Both the position numbers and the translations under genes were made by a program. Positions 58,943 to 64,000 of a stretch of 64,000 bases of DNA are shown one piece after another. The stretch lies in assembly GCA_965209045.1 (NCBI GenBank), contig CBDBPW010000001.1, positions 806,001 through 870,000 of the forward strand. Reading direction: 5' to 3'. This DNA is from JAJEFO01 sp965209045 (lineage in GTDB: Bacteria; Pseudomonadota; Alphaproteobacteria; Rhodobacterales; Rhodobacteraceae). A model generated the notes under the pieces. It was not told where the DNA came from. It saw nothing but the letters and a program-made list of their open reading frames with translations, and did no database searches. Within the stretch, counting starts at the first letter, position 1. Each line of letters begins with the position of its first letter.

Positions 58943-59224
58943 ACGCCCCATTCGCCGTCCCCGAGACCGCCGTGCGGCGCATTGACCGCCACGGAACACG
59001 GTGTCCCAGCGAACCTGAGCGCCTGTCGCATGAGGATGTGCCCAGACGCCCACTCGAGGCGCAGGTGGTGGCCGTCCACGCCACATCTCGGCCTTTCGCG
59101 GATGGAAGAGACGTTGTGTTGCCCGCGCTTGTGGAAACGGGGAAGCCGAGCGGCCGCCGGCCCGCCTTCACCGGGGCGGAAGCAGCCATTGACGGGGCGC
59201 CCAGGTTGTCGATGACGTTTCGCG

Positions 59225-59401
59225 GTGCGCGACTTCGAAGCTCGCGAACTGAACGTGCGATACGGCGATGCCGTCCACATGGCCGGGGTGAACGTCTCGG
59301 GCCTTGCCGGCTTCCTGCTTGCCAGGACCGCTGTCGCGTTTTCGTGCCGCAAACCCAAGGACCGGAACGACATGGCGTTCGTGCTGTCGCACAATGAATT
59401 G
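59225..59401 (+). pseudogene. Nucleotidyltransferase-like remnant
   Basis: From a GTG at 59225 the frame reads RDFEARELNVRYGDAVHMAG, VNVSGLAGFLLARTAVAFSC and RKPKDRNDMAFVLSHNE. The end recalls the C-terminal part of predicted nucleotidyltransferases of toxin type (VxVxxPxAFLxxKxxAxxxRxKPKDxYDxxFxLRxxx). A stop lies four codons upstream and no start region fits, so it is at most a remnant. Confidence 0.35.
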
Positions 59402-59961
59402 AGATGTCGGGCAGCTGCAGCTGCCTCGGCCAGGGCGTGCTTCATCGGAGAGAACGCTGCCGCCGCGAAGGGTTGCAAAAGCCCTTGGGACGCAAGCCCC
59501 AGCCGTCCCGCCCGATCAAGGAGCCCCTTGACAGGGGACGGATACCAGGACGCGTGTCCGTGGGCCGCCGCACGTCGCCGCATCCAGATTGTCGCGCTAT
59601 AGCGGGCGCCGTCTCGCTTGTGAAAGGAGGCGATTCGCGACCCCGTACGCACCTGTCTCAGCCATGAAGCGTCCCCGACCGCCACCATGTACCGCTTTCG
59701 TTGATGGAAAAGACATGAAAGGCGGGAAAAAAGACACACCAAGGACATCCAGTCGCTGTTAGAGTGGTCCGTGCGGTCGCCGCCCGTGACGCACGATTGG
59801 CGGGAGACCGGAACCGGGGCAGGTGCGCTCGCTCGGATCGCCCGCCGGCCCCGAGGGGGACAGTCGATGACGCAGCGTTGCGCGACGCGTCTTCTGGCCA
59901 GCACGGTCACCGGAATTCCGGCGGCCCCCGGTCGTCGCGGTGACGGGAGTGCGCCCGGCAC

Positions 59962-59989
59962 TTGCTTCCAGCGCATCCAACGCTACAAT
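59962..59989 (+). promoter_or_regulatory. Putative promoter of the symporter gene
   Basis: TTGCTT (59962-59967), 16 bases, TACAAT (59984-59989), 80 bases before the start codon at 60070. Sequence match only. Confidence 0.35.
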
Positions 59990-60069
59990 TCGTTCACGTG
60001 CCGGCAATCCGACGGCCACGTTGCCATGTCGTTCCCTTGCCGCAGCACGGTTTCTTGAGGGAGGCAGAA

Positions 60070-61470
60070 ATGGACCAGCTCAACTCGATCATCAGTTCCG
60101 TGAACGCGTTCGCCTGGGGCCCGCCGATGCTGGGCATTCTCGGCGTCACCGGCGTCCTGCTGACGCTCGGTCTAGTCTTCATGCCGTGGCGGAAGGTCGG
60201 CTACGGATTCCGCCTGCTCTTCGACAAGGACGCCGTCGCGGGAGAGGGCGAGGTCAAGCCCTTCAACGCCCTGATGACGGCACTGTCGGCGACCGTGGGC
60301 ACCGGAAACATCGCGGGCGTCGCGACCGCGATCGCGTTGGGGGGTCCCGGCGCCATCTTCTACATGTGGCTGATCGCGCTGTTCGGAATGGCCACGAAGT
60401 ACGCTGAGGCGGTCTGCGCGGTGACGTACCGCGAGGTCGACGCGTCCGGCAAGTACGTCGGGGGCCCGATGTACTACCTGCGGAACGGCGTGGGCGAGTT
60501 CGCTCCCGAGCTCGGGAAATGGCTCGGGCTCCTGTTCGCGATCTTCGGGGCCATCGCCGCCTTCGGAATCGGAAACGCGGTGCAGGTCAACTCGATGGCG
60601 GCCGCCCTCGGCAGCAGCTTCGCGGTGCCGACCTGGATCACGGGAATCGTCGTCGCGGCCCTCGTCGCCGTCGTGATCATCGGCGGCATCCGCAGGATCG
60701 GCGACGTCGCCGGCAAGCTCGTCCCGGCGATGATCGTGCTCTACCTTGGCGCGGCCCTCCTGATCATCGTGATCAACATCGCCGAGGTTCCGTCCGCAAT
60801 CGGCATGATCTTCACCTACGCCTTCACGCCGGCCGCCGCGGCCGGCGGGTTCGCGGGTGCCGCCGTTGCGGCCGCCATCCGGTTCGGAGTCGCGCGTGGC
60901 GTCTTCTCCAACGAATCGGGACTGGGGTCGGCCGCGATCGCGCACGCTGCGGCGCAGACCAACAGCCCCGTTCGGCAGGGCATCATCGCCATGCTCGGGA
61001 CGTTCATCGACACGCTCGTCGTGTGCACCATGACGGCACTTGTGATCCTGACGTCCGGCGCCTGGACGATGACCGGCGCCGACGGCGGCGGCCTGACCGG
61101 CGCGGTGCTGACGTCCACGGGCTTCGACGTGTCCATCGCCGGCGGCCAGTACATCGTCACGGTCGCCCTGGCCGTATTCGCCTTCACCACCATCCTCGGA
61201 TGGTCGTACTACGGCGAAAGGTGCTGGCAGTACTTGTTTTCCGAGAGAAGCCTGTACATCTACCGCGTGCTCTGGGTGCTCGCCGCCCTGTCGTTCGCCA
61301 ACGTGAAGGTCGACCTCGTCTGGAACCTTGCCGACACGCTGAACGGACTGATGGCCGTGCCCAACCTGATCGGGCTCCTGCTGCTTGCGCCTATGGTGTT
61401 CAGGGTCACGCGCCAGTATTTCGACGACATGGGCCAACCGCTGTCCTCGACGCCGATGAAAAAGGCCTGA
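60070..61470 (+). CDS. Sodium:alanine/glycine symporter (AGCS family)
   Basis: An inner-membrane amino-acid carrier of 466 residues with about 10-11 membrane segments. Family blocks: PFNALMTALSATVGTGNIAGVATAIALGGPGAIFYMW, AVCAVTYREVDASGKYVGGPMYY, GVFSNESGLGSAAIAHAAAQTNSPVRQG and TTILGWSYYGERCWQYLF. The ATG at 60070 has GGGAGG 8 bases upstream. Codons are more GC-ending than in the surrounding debris. Alanine, glycine or D-isomers are the usual substrates. Confidence 0.93.
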   Translation: MDQLNSIISSVNAFAWGPPMLGILGVTGVLLTLGLVFMPWRKVGYGFRLLFDKDAVAGEGEVKPFNALMTALSATVGTGNIAGVATAIALGGPGAIFYMWLIALFGMATKYAEAVCAVTYREVDASGKYVGGPMYYLRNGVGEFAPELGKWLGLLFAIFGAIAAFGIGNAVQVNSMAAALGSSFAVPTWITGIVVAALVAVVIIGGIRRIGDVAGKLVPAMIVLYLGAALLIIVINIAEVPSAIGMIFTYAFTPAAAAGGFAGAAVAAAIRFGVARGVFSNESGLGSAAIAHAAAQTNSPVRQGIIAMLGTFIDTLVVCTMTALVILTSGAWTMTGADGGGLTGAVLTSTGFDVSIAGGQYIVTVALAVFAFTTILGWSYYGERCWQYLFSERSLYIYRVLWVLAALSFANVKVDLVWNLADTLNGLMAVPNLIGLLLLAPMVFRVTRQYFDDMGQPLSSTPMKKA

Positions 61471-61520
61471 CGCGCACCTTTCCCCGCGTCCGGGAAGTCG
61501 GCGTGGAGAAACTTGCCAAA

Positions 61521-61579
61521 GGGGCGGTCGACAGTTCGACCGCCCCGTTCGCAACGCCCGGCAAGGGCATTGCCCTTGC
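61521..61579 (+). terminator. Tandem hairpins after the symporter
   Basis: First stem GGGGCGGTCGA/TCGACCGCCCC (61521-61531, 61536-61546; 11 perfect pairs, CAGT loop); second stem GCAAGGGC/GCCCTTGC (61561-61568, 61572-61579; ATT loop). They lie 51-109 bases after the stop. No T tract follows, so termination may be Rho-dependent or the hairpins may protect the RNA 3' end. Confidence 0.5.
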
Positions 61580-61678
61580 GGCAGGTTGGCGTTGCCTTGG
61601 GCGATGCTGCGCATGGATCCCCGTCCCGCCCCACCGACTGCGTCCCGCCCGGTCCCGATCGGCATCTGGCCGTCAAGT

Positions 61679-61729
61679 CCCCGTGCGTCAGGTCTGGAAC
61701 GCCATGCGTCGCAAACCCACTGTCAAGAC
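61679..61729. repeat. Short dispersed repeat, copy B
   Basis: The partner of 58763-58813 (51 bp, about 88% identity, same orientation), placed 4 bases beyond the stop of the sulfatase gene. Confidence 0.7.
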
Positions 61730-61733
61730 GTGA

Positions 61734-63278
61734 TCAAAGGTTGTGGACTTCGCGCTTCGCGTTCCACGTCGCTCGCGCCCTGTCAGGGATCATGGCTGTC
61801 AGCCGGCCGACCATGCCCTGATGCGCTGGCTCGTCGAAGAGATTCGTCATCTCGAGCGGATCGGTCTCCAGGTCGTACAATTCTCCCGCGCCGGAAATCA
61901 GGTCGACCGTGATCCTGTGCCGTTTCGTGCGCAGCGTGCGGAGCTTCAGCTCGACGCCGCAGCGTGCAGGGCCGAGATCCCACTCGTTGTACGCGAATTC
62001 GCGCCTCTCGCGGTCTTCGATCACGGGCACCAGCGAGCGACTCTCGATTCCTTCGGGCTGGCGAACGCCCGCCCAGTCGTAGAAAGTGGCGGCCAGGTCC
62101 AGCGTTGAGACGGGATCGGCAATCCTGTGGCCTTCCGGGATTCCGGGTCCGCGCATGACCAGCCCCACGCGAAGCAGCCCGTCGTAGTGGGTGGGGCCCT
62201 TCAGGTACAGTCCGTGGTCCCCGAGGAGCTCCCCGTGGTCGGCCGTGAAGATGACGATCGTGTTCTCGTCGAGTCCGGTCTCCCGCAGGGTGTCCAGGAT
62301 GCGCCCGATCCCGTCGTCGATGAAGGAGATCATGCCATAGTAGTTGGCTGTCATGGCCGCCAGCTGGTCGTCCGTCTGGGGCAGGATGCGGGAGTATTCC
62401 TCCCGCAGTCTCTGTACCTGCGGATTCTCTTCCTGGGGCCGGTTCTCCAGTGCCGCCCTGTGCCACCAGGGGCGGCGGTCAAGGTCGCGCCGGTGCGTGG
62501 GGCTGATGTCGATGGTGGCCGGGTCGTACATTTCGGACCACGGCGCCGGGCAGTCGAACGGGTGATGCGGGTCGGGATACGAGACCCATGTGCAGAAGGG
62601 CTGGTCTGGATCCGCAGACCGGAGAAACTCCCGCGCCTTGTCAGTGACCCATGTCGTCGTGTGCCATTCGGGGGGCAGGTCCGATGACCAGGTCTGCGCC
62701 GCAACAGTTCCGTACTGCGCGTCCTTGCCGGTCCTGCTGTCCTTGGCCCAGCGCTTCCAGGCGTCCTTGTGACCGTGAAACCAGCGTTCGAACTGGTGCC
62801 CGCCCGGAGGCCGTTCGCAGGGAAGAAGCGGGTGCCAGTGTCCGATCAGGAGGAGGTCCAGGTGATCGAGGCCCATGTAGGGGCCATGCCAGTCCTCCGG
62901 AAAGCTGCGGCTGTCGTTCCGGCTCTCGGGCGCGCCCCAGCCCGTTGCCTTAGGGTCGCTTCCGAAATGCGCCTTGCCGACCAGACCGGTCAGGTAGCCT
63001 TTGTCCGACAGGACCCTGCCCCAGCCCCTTTCGCCGAGCTCCGAGTCAAGGCTGATCCTGTTGTCCGTCACGCCGTGCGTGAGCGGCAGCATGCCTGTCA
63101 GGATCGACGCGCGCGCAGGCTGGCAGAGGACGTTCGGCGTGATCGCGCAGTCGAAGCGCGTTCCTTCCCGGGCCAGACGGTCGAGATTCGGGGTCTTGAT
63201 GTTCCGTTCCGCGAAGCCGAAGCAGTCCGGGCGATGCTGGTCGGACGTGATCAGGAGGATGTTCGGGCGCTTGGTCAA
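61734..63278 (-). CDS. Type I sulfatase (formylglycine-dependent, arylsulfatase/choline-sulfatase-like)
   Basis: A cytoplasmic alkaline-phosphatase-superfamily sulfatase of 514 residues without a signal peptide. Near the N-terminus RPNILLITSDQHRPDCFGF gives the metal-binding aspartate; the C-x-P-x-R motif NVLCQPARASILTG (Cys becomes formylglycine) is at about residue 50; GLVGKAHFG and the later IVIFTADHGELLGDHGLYLKG carry further metal/sulfate ligands. The start is a TTG at 63278 overlapping the stop of the upstream hydrolase (TTGA), with GGAGA 7 bases before it. The substrate is not certain; phosphonate monoester hydrolases are close relatives. Confidence 0.88.
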   Translation of the reverse strand: MTKRPNILLITSDQHRPDCFGFAERNIKTPNLDRLAREGTRFDCAITPNVLCQPARASILTGMLPLTHGVTDNRISLDSELGERGWGRVLSDKGYLTGLVGKAHFGSDPKATGWGAPESRNDSRSFPEDWHGPYMGLDHLDLLLIGHWHPLLPCERPPGGHQFERWFHGHKDAWKRWAKDSRTGKDAQYGTVAAQTWSSDLPPEWHTTTWVTDKAREFLRSADPDQPFCTWVSYPDPHHPFDCPAPWSEMYDPATIDISPTHRRDLDRRPWWHRAALENRPQEENPQVQRLREEYSRILPQTDDQLAAMTANYYGMISFIDDGIGRILDTLRETGLDENTIVIFTADHGELLGDHGLYLKGPTHYDGLLRVGLVMRGPGIPEGHRIADPVSTLDLAATFYDWAGVRQPEGIESRSLVPVIEDRERREFAYNEWDLGPARCGVELKLRTLRTKRHRITVDLISGAGELYDLETDPLEMTNLFDEPAHQGMVGRLTAMIPDRARATWNAKREVHNL

Positions 63279-64000
63279 GGAACGATCTCCGCGAGGTCCC
63301 GGGCAATGGTGAAGCGGCCCGAATAGCACGCCGCCACTTCCTTGCAAACGTTGCTCAACACTTCTTCCTTGTCGTGTTGCACACGCCAGTGGGTCAGGAC
63401 CAGATGCTTGACGCCGGCGCGTTCGGCAAGCCCAGCCGTTTCGAGATGGCCCGGACACGTGGCGGCAAAGTCAGGATCGGGCGCGGGCTCGTGGCTCAAG
63501 CGGTAGCACCAGTGAATCAGCAGATCGGCATCCTTGATGAACGCCTCCAGTTCCGGCGAATGACCGCTGTCTCCTGCGTAGACGACTGACTTGCCGTCGG
63601 TCTCGATGCGAAATCCGAGACAGGTGAGATACGGCTGCGCGTGCGGCACCTCGATCGCCCGCAGGGTCCAGCCGCTCCCGTTGACGAGGGATGGCGGGCG
63701 TATTTCAGTCACTTTGGGGTCGGGCCAAGGTCGCGGAAGGACACCGCCCCGTTCCTGCCAGACTCTCTTGCTCTGGGGCAGCTCCGTTCGTGCCACAAGG
63801 TCAAGGGCAAGCGCGCCCTCAGGCCCGAAATACCTCCTTGTCACTTCCGCAAGGGGTGCCGGACCCCAGACGCCGAGGTTGTCGGCTCCGGCATCCCAAC
63901 GAGCGTGAACCAGTCTGGCGTAGTCCATCATGTGGTCCGAGTGAAGATGCGAGAAGACGAGATGCGTGACGTCGCCCGGGCTTCGTCCGGATTGCAGCAA
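63275..64000 (-). CDS. Metallo-beta-lactamase-fold hydrolase (RNase Z-like), 5' end beyond window
   Basis: At least 241 residues; the start lies beyond position 64000. The metal-binding motif FSHLHSDHMMDY is near the visible N-terminus, followed by VWGPAPLAEVTRRYF, VYAGDSGHSPELEAF (metal aspartate in YAGDSG) and KHLVLTHWR (last histidine). The pattern matches RNase Z/ElaC-like MBL hydrolases, many of which act on small molecules. Its stop overlaps the sulfatase start by 4 bases, suggesting a joint catabolic or detoxifying role. Confidence 0.85.
   Translation of the reverse strand: MLQSGRSPGDVTHLVFSHLHSDHMMDYARLVHARWDAGADNLGVWGPAPLAEVTRRYFGPEGALALDLVARTELPQSKRVWQERGGVLPRPWPDPKVTEIRPPSLVNGSGWTLRAIEVPHAQPYLTCLGFRIETDGKSVVYAGDSGHSPELEAFIKDADLLIHWCYRLSHEPAPDPDFAATCPGHLETAGLAERAGVKHLVLTHWRVQHDKEEVLSNVCKEVAACYSGRFTIARDLAEIVP

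Larger units (their letters stand above)
58943..60069. other. 1.1-kb gap with gene debris upstream of the symporter
   Basis: No intact gene. Overlapping frames on both strands change character every 100-200 bp. One stretch (59225-59401) resembles a nucleotidyltransferase-like domain and is listed separately. The right end carries a putative promoter for the symporter. Confidence 0.5.

Noticed and set aside
58825..59976. Leftward open frame of 383 codons in the debris before the symporter
   Set aside because: Composition shifts along its length, no conserved blocks, and it crosses several short unrelated remnants. Only its extreme C-terminal end looks protein-like in another frame.
60172..61665. 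Leftward open frame of 497 codons opposite the symporter
   Set aside because: Extremely rich in Asp, Arg, Gly and His, as expected from the antisense of a GC-rich membrane protein; no start signal or family match.
1..64000. CRISPR array or defence island
   Set aside because: No regularly spaced direct repeats were seen, and no restriction, Abi, CBASS or similar gene set is present. The EVE protein is in a housekeeping gpsA-tsaD context.

Overview
This 64 kb window looks like a chromosomal segment of a GC-rich alphaproteobacterium, most likely of Rhodobacterales type. The main reasons are the gene neighbourhoods: parAB-rsmG-mnmG-mnmE-rho-hemJ facing maf-aroE-coaE-dnaQ; secB, fxsA, Tim44-like and Smr genes beside hslUV; a trxA-addAB-murU-amgK-tsaE run leading to the redox regulators regB-senC-regA; and gpsA-tsaD-hemD-COG4223-hemY. 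The organism was inferred from protein motifs and synteny only.

Region 1 (1-32.6 kb) is core genome. A decayed TnpB-like transposase fragment sits at the left edge, followed by grpE-hrcA, then divergent rph-rdgB-hemW. From parB to hemJ every gene runs leftward and from maf to dnaQ every gene runs rightward. The AT-enriched gap between hemJ and maf (11951-12356) carries DnaA-box-like sequences and is the best candidate for the chromosome replication origin. Two perfect parS sites lie in the starts of rsmG and mnmG, next to parAB. Further right are secB, fxsA, a Tim44-like gene, a short relic that resembles the end of mltA, smr, hslU and hslV (separated by a small DM13-domain gene on the other strand), and a tightly overlapping leftward run regB-tsaE-amgK-murU-addB-addA. 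trxA follows in the same direction. senC and regA diverge from regB.

Region 2 (32.6-48.7 kb) is more accessory. It holds ahcY, a divergent pair of an outer-membrane barrel protein and an RND/MMPL exporter, and a sugar-acid utilisation cluster. The cluster regulator is an unusual fusion of an IclR transcription factor to an SMP-30/gluconolactonase enzyme. It is divergent from a dehydrogenase, an enolase-superfamily dehydratase, a second dehydrogenase and a complete TRAP transporter, and the shared spacer has a clear promoter and palindromic operator. A glycerate 2-kinase converges on the cluster from the right. Beyond it lie a partial copy of the exporter 3' end and one copy of a dispersed repeat of about 145 bp.

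Region 3 (48.7-64 kb) starts with a secreted rhodanese, a DUF1761 protein, an EVE protein, gpsA, tsaD, hemD (hemC, often directly upstream in relatives, is missing), a mitofilin-like protein, hemY and tRNA-Thr(CGT). The flank beyond the tRNA is full of gene debris: a zinc-ribbon transposase-like remnant, a frameshifted secreted protein, and remnants around threonine aldolase and a small unknown gene. The window ends with a sodium:alanine-type symporter, a formylglycine-type sulfatase and a metallo-beta-lactamase-fold hydrolase cut by the window edge.

No CRISPR array, intact insertion sequence, prophage or rRNA operon was seen. The least ordinary items are the IclR-lactonase fusion with its operator, the origin/parS landscape, and the signs of gene decay (mltA, hemC, exporter copy, remnants near tRNA-Thr).
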